Source of the DNA: Chinchilla lanigera | Lineage: Eukaryota > Chordata > Mammalia > Rodentia > Chinchillidae | Direction: 5' to 3' | Assembly (NCBI RefSeq): GCF_000276665.1 | Contig: NW_004955402.1 | Location: 4,384,003 to 4,448,002, forward strand | Length of the DNA stretch: 64,000 nucleotides | In this document: in pieces, positions 20,700 to 31,712 of the stretch | How positions within the stretch are numbered: the stretch's first letter is position 1 | Layout: each line of letters begins with the position of its first letter | Position numbers and translations under genes: made by a program | The notes under the pieces: model-generated | Database searches by the model: none | What the model saw: only the letters and a program-made list of their open reading frames with translations | Told to the model about the DNA's origin: nothing

Positions 20700-21660
20700 C
20701 AGTGGGCTCCTGAGAGCTTGGCTCTGCACTTTTGTGTCTGCTGTGTCTGCTTCTGCTGACTTTTTAAAATCATTTTTATGCTGAGGTGGTGGATAGAACT
20801 TTCCCCACGAGAGGAGGCAGCGACCACGTCTTCCTCTGTGGAGAATTCGAAGATCCGTCCAGCTGGGAGGCGCAGTCCTCACCCGTCCAGGCCGACAGAG
20901 CTAGGGAACCCTGGGCTGTCTTATGATGCAGGTGAGCACTCCTGGGGCCTCTGTGGTTTGCAGGGACTCAGCCTGCACACTTCATGGAGTGCAGAGGTCA
21001 CCGAGCCGTCTTGGCAGCACTGGTGATTACCAAGTGAAGGCCAGGGACTCTTTGTAGCAGCCCTGCCCCAGCAAAGATGTAGGAGATCACAAAACTGGAA
21101 AACCCTTCCTTTACGCCTAATGCTGTAGCTTTTTAAAGTATAAAAGCTGGTTTCTTTTGTGTTTTCCCCCCAGGAATGCATTTTCAAGACTTCTCCTTTT
21201 GGGAAGTAGAGTCTGTGAGGCGGTGCCGCCCAGCCTGATTTCCTGCGCTGTGGTGGTGTGGAGCGCTGCTGTGGAACCCAGCACCATGTTCTGTGGGAAG
21301 GAGTCCACTGTGCTTTCTCTGTTATACTTGTAATGGGAACAGTAGTTCCTAGGATTGCAGGGCAGCTGTGCAGTGACAGTAACCACTGGGAAAACGAGAA
21401 TGACACTTGCAGCAATAGTCCAGATCGTCTGCCTAGCTGGCAAATGTAGTAGGAACTTCCTGCCCTTTGCCTGTCTCTAGCTGCAGGGTAAATCAGATAA
21501 GGGTCCTTCTATTGCTTCAAGTTTCATTCCCTCCTTAAATGATTGAGGGTGGGCTTTCTTAGTTCCTCCCTGAAGGTGTGATTTCATATCTCAGTTGAGG
21601 TCATAAGAGGAGCACTGGCCAAAATAAAATAGGAATCTGGATCCCTGGGGATGGATGGCT
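20700..21660 (+). ncRNA. candidate spliced non-coding transcript downstream of CpG island
   Basis: Signals only: donor CAG|GTGAGC at 20931/20932, pyrimidine-rich acceptor TTTTCCCCCCAG|GAATG at 21173/21174, and AATAAA at 21623-21628. With the island donors these could form a + strand multi-exon RNA. No conserved protein is recognised in any frame. The exon structure is an inference. Confidence 0.3.
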
Positions 21661-22124
21661 GAAGTAATGCCCTCCCTGTACCCCCGAATATCCTAATGGA
21701 TTTTGTGCTCAGAGTCCTAGGGACCTGGGAGCCCCCGAAATAATTTCCCTGGCCAGTGCTGTCTAGTGGAATTGTAAGGTAGCACTGCTAACCCAGCAGC
21801 CGTCATGCTGCCTGTGGGAGAGCTGGGCCAGACACCAGCTTCCCTTTCAAACGGAAACGAGTAACTCTGAGGTCTCCAGTGAGGGAAACTTTGGGCTCAG
21901 GAAGAGCCAGGCTCCTCCCACGCACGCTTCTCCAGGAGGTTTGCAAGAGGTATTCTTGATTGTCCTCTTTGGCAGACCACGGAGCTTCCTGTTTTTCCAT
22001 GTCTTCCTTTCTGGGATTCCAAGATGACAGAATGGTGGCACTTGATGGTCTCCTCAGGGTATAGTCAGCGTGGGAGCCCAGGGCACTGCCAATGAATGTA
22101 GAGCCTAGGCACAGGCTGTGGGCT
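21660..22124. other. intergenic sequence, no recognisable feature
   Basis: Unique-looking DNA with only short chance ORFs. Nothing supported. Confidence 0.4.
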
Positions 22125-22440
22125 TTGGAAAAACAGCTTTATTGAGGTGTAATTGGCCTTCGATAAGCTGCGTGTCTAACTGCACACACTAACGTGTTGC
22201 GTGTGTGCATACCTCCTGCTGCCGTCACCTCAGTCAGACCATGAGCCTACCTGTCCTCATGAAATGTTCTCCTGGCCTTCTGCATCTCTTCCCTTCCACT
22301 CTTCACACCGCTAACACACTGGACCCAAAACAGACGAAAGTCAAAAGGCACCCCAGCCACGTAACGCAGATGGTGTGTGACCATGACCCTCAGACAATTA
22401 GAGCGACTTTCCTTTTAGACCGAGATGGGTGTCGGTAAAA
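22125..22440 (+). mobile_element. L1 LINE 3'UTR fragment (ancient)
   Basis: AACAGCTTTATTGAGGTGTA, then CTGCTGCCGTCACCTCAGTC and CATGAAATGTTCTCC, resembles the 'AGCTTTATTGAGATATAATTCAC...' start of old L1M 3'UTRs in sense orientation. Confidence 0.55.
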
Positions 22441-22479
22441 TACTGGTTAATTCAGCAGTTACGCAAAAGACAGATGAAA

Positions 22480-22750
22480 ATGTATAACTGCTACGGCAAG
22501 CAGAAACACCAAAATGACACCCAGGATTCAGAGGCAGATTTACATCGACGGGCATCGATTGGGATCACCCCCAGAATACCAGGCCCTGACCTCTGGTGGT
22601 CTCGGCTTATATGGGATGAACAAGCAGGAGGCACCGAGGCAGAAGGGCTTGTCATTGGGGATTGGTCTATACATCGTGATCACAGTGCCCAGCTGTTTCT
22701 AAGAGAAGGAACAGAAGCAACAGGAACTGTGACACGGGCAACTGAAATGT
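22480..22750 (-). mobile_element. solo-LTR-like element, copy A
   Basis: Read on the minus strand it runs from TTAGAAACAGCTGGGCACTG through CATCCCATATAAG (TATA-like), GGGCCTGGTATTCTGGGGGT, AAATCTGCCTCTGAATCCTG and TTTTGGTGTTTCTGCTTGC. The same sequence occurs on the plus strand at about 34690-34975. The arrangement of a TATA-like box about 90 bases before a poly(A)-signal region fits an ERV LTR. Family not assigned. Confidence 0.6.
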
Positions 22751-24475
22751 GCTGGCTGGGGGCATCTCCTGCCTGTAGACTCTCGTTCTCCAAAGTGTGA
22801 TTTTTTTTTTTTCTCTGTCTTTGTCCAGTTTTTCTTTCCAGTTTCCCTGCAGCCTTAAATTTGGTTGATTTTCTCATTTTCTCCTGGCATTGCAAGCAGG
22901 CTGTTTGCTCTTGAGTTCCTGAGGAAAGATATGCTCTAGATAAAGAAAAGGTGCTAGCAGGTGGCAGGCAACACATTTCAAAGCAAAAGTGGCCTTCACT
23001 CACCGTTTTCCAGGCCCTTAGGATGGGCTCAGAGCAGTAGCATGGGAAACCTGGAGACCTGTGACTCACCCGGTGCCAAAGCTGACCGGGAAGGCACAGC
23101 GCGGCCTGGAGGACAGGGCTGACACGCTGTGCGGGCGCGCTGAGCTCTGAGCTCGCCTCCCCGCCAGGCCAGGCCACTGACCCAAACACAGTGCGTGAGA
23201 TTTAGGAATAGTCCCTGAGTACATGTGGCGCATCCGTTTGTCAAGTACCTGTCACTTAGGTGCCAACTTCACACCTGAATTGCGTATTGAAGTTAAAACA
23301 CAAAACGGTGAATTAAAGTGGATCGGTCAAGGAGCATATGTGTGTTCACTTTCAAACACTCTTAAGATCTGAAACTGAAGCACTGAAGGGAGGCCCCATG
23401 ACTGACCTGATGTGCCCTGTCTTGTATCCCTCTGATCCCCTTTGCCTCTTCTACTGAATGGTAGGTCTGATAATATCAGGGACCAAAATTACCCAAGCAA
23501 TTGCAAGCCCCAGGGAACATTACCTCATGATGAGACCATGCTCAAAGCAGTTACCCAGAGTGGGAACCGCTACTCAAGTCATCTTACAGAGGGAACCAAA
23601 TGGCCCTCTCCAGAGAATGGCTTTCCCAGAGCCGCCAGAGTCCAGTCCAGGGCCATCGATCAGCTAGACCACGCCTGCCCTGCTAAGCACCCGAGCTCCC
23701 AGACCCTGCCCTTGTTCCCTTCGCTATGAAATCCCCGAGAGCCTGTCAGCCCCTTGAAGACAGAGCTGAGACCTCACCCTTTCCTCCCTGTGGCCACACA
23801 CAGCGCCTTTCCTGCCCTCATTGTGCTCTTCCTCCACGCCCACGCTGATCTTTGGGGAGCACAGGTGCTGGGGCTTTCATCCAAAAGCCGGGTAACAGAA
23901 CACCATGAGAGACTTGTGCTACAACGAGGCGTGGTGTGACATGTGACAGGCCCCCTGGGAATAACAGCCACCTGAGCAAAGTGCTTCCACTGTGAGGATG
24001 GCATTGCTGGGGACAGAGTGGGTGGTGGGGTCGCACCATGTAAGCAGAGGACGTGCTGTGCAGTGACGGGAAGTGTACTGGTCACTTAGTCGTCATTGTA
24101 AAGGGGCACCTGGGGTAGACGACTTAGGAAGAGAAGTAGCACATTTAGCTCATGGTTCAGGAGCTCTGGGGCCCAGTGCCTGCTGGCCCAGCTCCACCTA
24201 GGCCCTGTCAGCTGTTCTGCAGCAGGGCACCTGCACAGGGAGAGATGCATTGCCCAGGAGCAAGCACTTCCCAAACAGGAAGCCAGAGAACCACAAGGGC
24301 CAGGCTGAGGCTTTATAACTCTCCTATGGGATCTATCAAGGGCTTGCTCCAGAAATTCCTTATTCTCTTTAAAGAGGCCCAAAATGTGGTTCAGTGGCCT
24401 ATGTCAAAGAAGGTCTTACCACCTCACACCACCACACTGAGGACCAAGCTGCAATGCAAGGGTGTTCAAAATTTA
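22750..24475. other. intergenic sequence, no recognisable feature
   Basis: About 1.7 kb without a gene, repeat family or RNA gene I can support. The ORFs here are short and overlapping. Confidence 0.4.
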
Positions 24476-24477
24476 CA

Positions 24478-24890
24478 GTGAATTATAATTTTTAAAAATT
24501 ATTACAATAGAAGACACATTGCCATTAATCCCTCTCAAAATACTCCCTCTTGCTCCAAATACACTTGTCGAGTTGCTCCTGCTGCTTCTGAAGCAGTTCT
24601 GAAAGTTCCCTTTCATGAGTGTGTACTTGTGATCAAGCATGTGGATGCTGCTCTGAGCATCATCCGACGGGAAGGCAGGCTTACCAACACATGACGCTGT
24701 GCCTTTGTCCACATTATTCACCAGATCTGGCACTGTGCAGCTTCTGGCTCTTCCCAAACTCAAAATGATCATGAAAGGGAAAAGTCTTGAATCGATTCAT
24801 GACACAGGGGCCATGACCCTCACAATAGAGGACTTCTGGAGCTGCTGTAGAAAGTAGCACGTTTCAGAGGTCTGTCTTCATAGAGTCATT
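24478..24890. mobile_element. mariner-derived inverted (palindromic) element, copy 1
   Basis: The left arm (24479-24620) is antisense and the right arm (about 24750-24890) is sense to the same mariner transposase 3' end: CTCAAAATGATCATGAAAGG, then AATCGATTCATGACAC and GAGGACTTCTGGAGCTGCTG on the right; GAAGCAGTTCTGAAAGTTCC on the left. The same head-to-head layout recurs at 45.5 kb. No intact reading frame. Confidence 0.65.
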
Positions 24891-25895
24891 TTTCCTGTGT
24901 GGAACGTCACTTAAGTGGAATCCTGCACTGTTAAAAATTACTCGTACCAGCAGGAGATGGCAAGGTTGGCTTTACTTGGGGGTAACCATCACTGGGGCTC
25001 ACAGTGGGGCACAAGAGAGCTGAACTCTGAGCACTGACACGAAGCAGAGGGGTGTCCCTGGACGAGAGGTACTGAGAGGAAATCCAGACTGTTGCGTGTA
25101 TTTCAAGCCAATCCCTTCTCATTATTGAGTAGTACTTTTAAATGAATTAGCCCCTGTAGAGAGCCCTTCCCAGTCCTCACCTCGGCCCAGGAAGTTTGTA
25201 TTTGCAATCCCATGAAAAGTTATTGGAATCCTAGTGAGTCAATTCCAACCTACCACTTCCGGTACAACCCATGGCGAGAATAAGGACACCAGGGCATATC
25301 TGTAGTTATGGGGAGTCAAGGGGTCCTAAGTCCAGCCACAGTGATAGCCATCTGGAACAAAGGCCTATACTCAGGACCAAAACCAGATTTTATTCATTTG
25401 TGAAGAAGGGAGTGGCTTGAGGATGAGTGACTGTGAGAATGGTGGGAAGTATGTGAGTGCCGTGAACTGGGCTAGGTAGGAGGTCTGAAATCACCTCTGC
25501 AAATGCAGAGAGAAGGATCTGCAGAAAGAGTAACCTGCACAACACAATTGAGATAGTATCTAACATTTTGGGGTGTTTAGCTCTGATGTGTAATCTTTCA
25601 AGCCCCAGGAAGTCGTAGCCTCTATCCAGCCGCTCGATCCCAGCCAACAGCGTGGAGCACGGGCTCACACATCCCGCCTCATCCTGGCTCACACGTGGGA
25701 ACAAGGGAGGTCCAGGGAGACACGCCTGCTGTCTTCAAAGACCACCATCAGCACCTCAGGCAGACCTATACACATGCTTAAAGCCAATTGAAGGGATAAG
25801 GAAAAGTCCTAGCCAGCTCTGTGCATATCAATACATGGAAATAGGGTCACCTCAGGCAAAATGGAGGCATTTGCTCCTCCCTTAAGGAAAGTCGC
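24890..25895. other. intergenic sequence, no recognisable feature
   Basis: About 1 kb of unique-looking DNA with no supported gene or repeat. Confidence 0.4.
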
Positions 25896-26320
25896 CTAGG
25901 TGGTCCTCCACAAATTGCATGTGTCTAATCCTACTTCCAAGTTTTGTATATTACCAGTGAAACAATGAACAAGTATGTGGGTATGTGAGCTTTAATTTCT
26001 TTTGGGTAAATATCTAGGGGTTCAATTTCTAGCATATACACTATTATCTAGCATATATACAATTTTTTTTTTTTTTAACTATTTTGCAGTTTCCCAAAGT
26101 AGTGCTAATGTTTCATGGTCCCACCAGCTCTGGAGGAGGGTGGCGGTTCCTCCTGTCCTTGCTCATACTTGGTACTATGTCTCTTCTTAATTTTGAGGAT
26201 TCTTTTGGTTTCATTAGCATTTGTGAAGCTGATGATCTTGAGTGCATTTCTACAAATACTATATTTTTATGACCTGTTTAAGTCTTCTCTACCTATTTGA
26301 AAAATGAGTTGTCTTATTGA
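25895..26320 (+). mobile_element. L1 LINE 3'-end fragment (ancient)
   Basis: TTTCTTTTGGGTAAATATCT, then GTGCTAATGTTTCATGGTCC and TTGTGAAGCTGATGATCTTG, fits the 3' region of old L1M elements in sense orientation. Degraded and non-coding. Confidence 0.5.
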
Positions 26321-28090
26321 GCTGCTTGAAGTTCTCTACTTATTCTGGGTAGCACATATGTCCATAGACATTTTTTTCAGCCAATCTGTAGCTTGGCTTT
26401 TCCTGAAGAGCACACATGGTGAGCACACATTGTATAGATGCAGTTTATCAATGATTCCCTTCCGTAGGTAAGGCTCAGCCATCTTGTGGTGTGACACACT
26501 GACGGCTGTGTGGTGGGAAAGTCTGATTCATCCATCATCCAAGGACCTGGAGCTAAGGAATAAAAGCCAACCTGTGGCTCTGCAGTGAGAAAAATGTCAG
26601 ATGCGCATACAGCTACTGAGCACATTTTTTTTTTTTAACACAGAAAAGTTTGTAAATAAGAAGACATCTCTAGGAATATGCTGGTCCCAACCCTTTCTAG
26701 CTTCTATCTGGAAGGTCAGGGAGGTGTCACCTACTGATGAGAAAAGACCCACTTGCTTGGGCAGGGGGACCCAGCCCCCCCAGATCGCCTTATTTTGGCC
26801 AGTTTGCTGCTTCGCTGCCAAAGCACGTTTTGCAGAGGTCTTTGGAATGGAGACAATGTCCTGTCCATAGAGACAGCAAACCAGCTCCCAACTTGACAAT
26901 CTGGAAGAGACTCTGACTGGGCTCAAGGTCAGAACCTCCCAGGCTGGCTAGAAGGCAGGGCCTGCAATCCTTAGCTGAGAACATAGGGACAAATAAACTT
27001 CAAACGCCTTGAAGTCATCAGATAACTGGTGCCTGGGTAAGAAACTTTCCGGAGCAAGAAAACCCTAGGAATGGGCAGGAACTGTATCACTGGGACGACT
27101 TTCATTACCCTTCCAATGGACGCCCAGAAGGACTCTGTGCCATCCTCTGAGCCAAAGGCCAGGAGCACATCCAGGGGCATATGCCGCAAAGACAGATTTG
27201 CTTGGGGTGCTGACCCCTGAATCCTGTGCGAAGCACTGATGAGGCCCAGAAGGACCTGAGGGCTGTAGGGGATGGAGGTGACCCGGAAGCCTCAGAGCCC
27301 TCGGTAGGGCAGTTTAGGAGGTGAGGCTGGCACACAGCATACTGGAGGCTGAGAGAGAGTGGGCCCAGGGCTGCACGGCAGTCCTGAGGAACGTTCAGGA
27401 CACAGCCAGGCCTGCAGGGCACAGCCACAGCCACCCCTGTAAGGCTCTGCGGGCCTTTACAGGGTCTGGCATCAAATCAAAAGCACAGTCTAATGAAAAA
27501 TACCGGGAAGGTGGAATAATCACGTGTGGGACTGAAAGATCGCGTTGTTAAAGATCAGACAGAGGGTGACAGAGTCTACATGTTTAAAGGTGTGTGATCT
27601 CATTCATGGTGAAATCTATGAGGCTGGATCTTTTAGAACTCGAGGGCAGGATCGTGGTCACGGGGCGGTGGGTCGGGGAGCTGGTTACAGGAACTAAGCT
27701 AGAGTTGGATAAGAGGGATAAGGTCTGTTTATTACTCTACACAGGCTGATTTCAATTAACAGTTATGTACTGTATATTTCAAAATCACTTGAAGAGCAGG
27801 TTTGAAGTACTAAGGAGAAATGATAAATATCAAAAGCAATGGACATTCTAATGACCCTGATTTGATCAACAGCCGATGCACGTATGCACTGAGACATCCT
27901 GTTGCAGCTCATGAACATGTGCCTTTATTATGTGTCAATCAAGAATAAAAGGAAATCCAAAAAGGTGTGAGCCTGGGAACCCAGGCATTCCCGTGTCCTT
28001 TGGGGAATGGCTGCGCCTGTGCTTTCAATCTTGATGACTCTGAGGTTTGCCAGTGGGCTGATGTGGGCAAGAGAAGTGGTCCAAGATTCC
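26320..28090. other. intergenic sequence, no recognisable feature
   Basis: About 1.8 kb. Only short chance ORFs; nothing supported. Confidence 0.4.
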
Positions 28091-28108
28091 AGGATTTGGG
28101 GCTTGAGG

Positions 28109-28303
28109 TTCAGAAATGGTGGCGCACACTGTAACCTCAGCACTGTGGGAATCTGAGGCAGAAGGAGTGCAAGTTCGAGCCCAGCCTGAGTGACCTAGTG
28201 ACTTAGTTATTACCTTGAAATAAAAAATAAAAGAGCTGGGATGTGGCTCAGTGTGAAGGCCCTGGGTTCAATCCCCAGCACTGGAAAAAGTAAATAAATG
28301 AAA
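28109..28303 (+). repeat. composite B1-ID SINE with target-site duplication
   Basis: A B1 half (GGTGGCGCACACTGTAACCT through AGCCTGAGTGACCTAGTGAC) runs directly into an ID half (GAGCTGGGATGTGGCTCAGT; GGGTTCAATCCCCAGCACTG). GATTTGGGGCTTGAGG (28093-28108) and GATTTTGGGCTTGAGG (28304-28319) flank the whole, so the two halves moved as one unit: a dimeric B1-dID type SINE. Confidence 0.8.
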
Positions 28304-28319
28304 GATTTTGGGCTTGAGG

Positions 28320-29875
28320 AAGCATAAAGTCAAAGTTGCTAATGATAATGGAGTTTCTTTTTTTCCACTGTGCTAAGTTTATAATGTTGACAGTGGGACA
28401 TTTTTGTCAAACTGGATAAAAAGTATGCTGCACTATGGCTTGATGTTAAACATCAACATTAACAGTACTGTCATGTACTGTTATTTAGTGTAAATGTGCC
28501 TATAATTCCCAGGATAAAGATGTGGGAGTATTATTGGAATTAACTGGACATATTTAATTAGGTAGGTCTAGAGATGAAAGGCAGACAATTATCCCACTGA
28601 AAAAGTCAAGTCTTTGTGCTCAGGTGTAAGCTACTTTACATACATATATAGACGTGGTAAGTGGGTTGCAGACCCATCAAGTGAAGGAAGGACAGAAGCA
28701 AAGGATTCGCAGACCCTTCCTCCTCTGCGTGGGATTTGACTTTCGGATAATGCTCTAGCTCTGTTCTCCTGGGGACCTGCTTGGCTGGAGACTACCTTGG
28801 TGGATCTGATGATGCATATGTGTACTTTTACAACCAAGAGAGAGAAAATCTTTCCCTCAGTGTGCGCAGTGCAGCACACTGACACGGGGTTCTGGCTCTG
28901 GCAGGCACCGAAGGAAATATGAGGACCATTCTGAGGTTCGCCCCTCTGGGTGACCTGCTGAGGTTGGTCTCATCTACTCTCCCTACTCTTGATGATTTCC
29001 TGCAGCTCTGCTTCTCTCCTGAATGCGCGCTCTGGCATCTGTGCACCATGACCTGTGGCTGAAGATGAGCAAATGGCCTGTGGTGTTACAAGCAGGGAAC
29101 ACTTGGGACTGGTGAGTTCCTGCACTCTGTCAAAGAGAGGTGGCTGAGAAGTCTCGGAACTCCTCTGCCTTCAACGACGAATGAAGTGGGCTGCGGTGGA
29201 CATTAACTTGCTAATGTTGCATAGAATGTTAACTTTTATGATAGTGTATTTGTTACCACACTTTTTGAACTATTTGATTGCTGAATGAAAAGCTGTAGGA
29301 CTAGAGACAATGTAACTGACATAGAATTGAAAATAGAAGAACTGGGTTACTAGTGAGAACTGAAGCACAGTGTAATGATTTCTAAGCTCTGTTTTAGAAC
29401 TGATAATGTTATTCCTCTAAAACAAAGCATTGGAAAATTCCTAAAACTAGAAAATAGCATCCACAGCACAGTTTGTCAATCGACTTTTAGGTCGCTGAAT
29501 TCGCTACTGATAATGGGCATGGTCTCACTGGGTTTGGACTTATGCAAGCACATGCTACTTTGTGATTGGCTGAAGGCCCTAGGGTAGTGTGGAGTGACAC
29601 AGAGTGACAAAGGCTCACTGATGACATTACAGGCCCCTGTTATCCGAGGATGGCCCTTATGCTCCAGGAACTAGAAAATGTTGCCAGGTGACAGGGCAAT
29701 TACTTGGAATGAATTATTTTCAGGTACAAGTTCATAAACTATAAAAGCATGCATGTGCTTGCTAGTTAAGAAGGCAAAGTTCTATTATGGAAAATTTCAA
29801 GCATAGGGAATAATACACTGGCATATCCACCAACACAAACCACAAATGTTTGACTAGATCCAGCCTGGTACATTA
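28320..29875. other. intergenic sequence, no recognisable feature
   Basis: About 1.5 kb of mixed composition with no supported gene or repeat. Confidence 0.4.
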
Positions 29876-29925
29876 TCTGTCTGTCTATCTATCTATCATC
29901 TATCTATCTATCTATCTATCTATAG

Positions 29926-29965
<40 letters not shown>

Positions 29966-29966
29966 A
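29876..29966. repeat. (TATC)n tetranucleotide microsatellite
   Basis: About 22 CTAT/TATC units with a few interruptions (CATC, TAGC). Likely polymorphic. Confidence 0.95.
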
Positions 29967-30525
29967 TTTCTCAATTGACTGCTCTCTACTCTATATTTAC
30001 CCATCCTTCTATGCAATTATCCAATTATCTTGCTTTTAAACACATTGCAAAATAAGTTGTCTTCTGAGAGGCTGGGATTACAAATGTGTACCACCAAACT
30101 CAAGTAAGACCACGTTACTTCTTTTCTAATTTTTATGTGTTCTATTTCCATTATTTGCCTTTTGTACAGAATACATAATAAAATGTTCAATTTTTAAAAA
30201 ATGAATGAAATATCTTTTCTGTATTCATTGTAAAGATCATGGACATACATACGCCTATATATATTTAAATCACATACTAAGGACCCATCTAGACAAGGCA
30301 GTAACTCAAACTAGTTTAGGAAACAGTGGTTGCTTACTCAACCTCTCCTCCACCGCCAATCACCCACCACTACCAAGTGGCTTTGTCTGGCCGCCACCCG
30401 GCTCCTAAGTGACAGAGATGGGCTCAGACACAGTGAGCGCAGACTCCAGTTCGTTCACCAGTACCACTGTCACCTCAGACCTGTCCAACATAACAATTCT
30501 TGCAACAGTTTTTTTAGCTTTTCTC

Positions 30526-30531
30526 TTTATT
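30526..30531 (-). terminator. candidate ARHGAP28 polyadenylation signal
   Basis: TTTATT on the plus strand, AATAAA on the minus strand, with a GU-rich element 25-35 bases downstream. It is the best of three candidates; a site at 31879-31884 would give a 2.3-kb UTR instead of 3.7 kb. Confidence 0.4.
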
Positions 30532-31555
30532 TCTTTGGATAAAATGCAACATACACATTCTGCTTAACAACGAAAGCTGACAGGACAAGAGTCAACATTA
30601 ACTCTTGAGAAAGGAGAAAATGGACAGCACTGGCATCTTCCAGTGACACAGGATTTACAAATTAGAGTTTTAAGAAATACTTGAAAATGACTGAAAGAAA
30701 AGATGTCATTTTAAATTTAGGCATGTGTGTAAAAACTGTTGCAATGCTTCCAAGGAGCATTTTAATTCCATGCCCTATTATTTTTTATTAAGTGACATAT
30801 TTATGAAAAAGTTGATAAATGCGAATCAGGGGAATTATTCAATCCCATCGTATATAATCTTTTCAGGCAAGTAACACATATATGAAAAACAAGTGAAATA
30901 TGCTTGTTGGACTTCTGTATTTTAATTTCTGCATTTTGATTTAACTTCTGTATTATTGTTCAGTCATGAAATGCATGGACAGCAGTTGAAAAGGCCTGAA
31001 AGGAGAGAGGAACAGTAATTCCCACCTTTGAAAACCATTTTTCCACACAGCCGGAAACTGAGACAAGCACCCCCGGCCCTGAGGCGCGGGGCATCCACCC
31101 CTGGTCATGTGACAGAGTACTCTATGGCTTTTGCTAGAAATATTTTACACCATTAAATGTCTATTACCAAACATACACTGAAAGTGAACCGAGGCGACTT
31201 AAATACGAGTCAGGGAGAGGCTGCAATAGACACTGCTGAAGTCCTTTAGTTCTCTTCCAAGCAAGGCACATGAGGTAGTTTACACTGCCGGTGATCATAA
31301 AGGATAGGCATTCCAGTTTGTTCCAACGTCACTGATTCTGAGAAGCATGTGGTACTCCCAGGGGAGCTTAACAAAGGGATCCTCTTCTGCAGAATGGAGG
31401 AAAAAACGAGCCAGTTCTTGGAATTTTCTTGTATAATATTCTTAAAATGTTAATAATGTCCTCTGAGACTTTCCTGGAGGATACCATGGTCCTAAATATG
31501 TACCAAGAGCACTTCAGAGGGGTTGAGAAGGAGAAGCCACTAGGAAGAGTGTTCA

Positions 31556-31712
31556 TAGCTGGGTGTGGTGGCGCACACCTGTCATCCCAGCCCTCGGAGG
31601 AGGCAGGAGGAGCACTGCACATTTGAGGTCAGCTTGGGCTACATAGTGAGTTCAAGGCCAGCCTGAACTACATAGTGAGACCCTGTCTCAAACAACCAAA
31701 AGATAAAAAAAC
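31556..31712 (+). repeat. B1-type SINE in ARHGAP28 3'UTR region
   Basis: GCTGGGTGTGGTGGCGCACA, then the duplicated block (GTCAGCTTGGGCTACATAGT; AGGCCAGCCTGAACTACATA) and GAGACCCTGTCTCAAACAA. It is antisense to ARHGAP28, so the mRNA would carry its complement if the long UTR is used. Confidence 0.85.
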
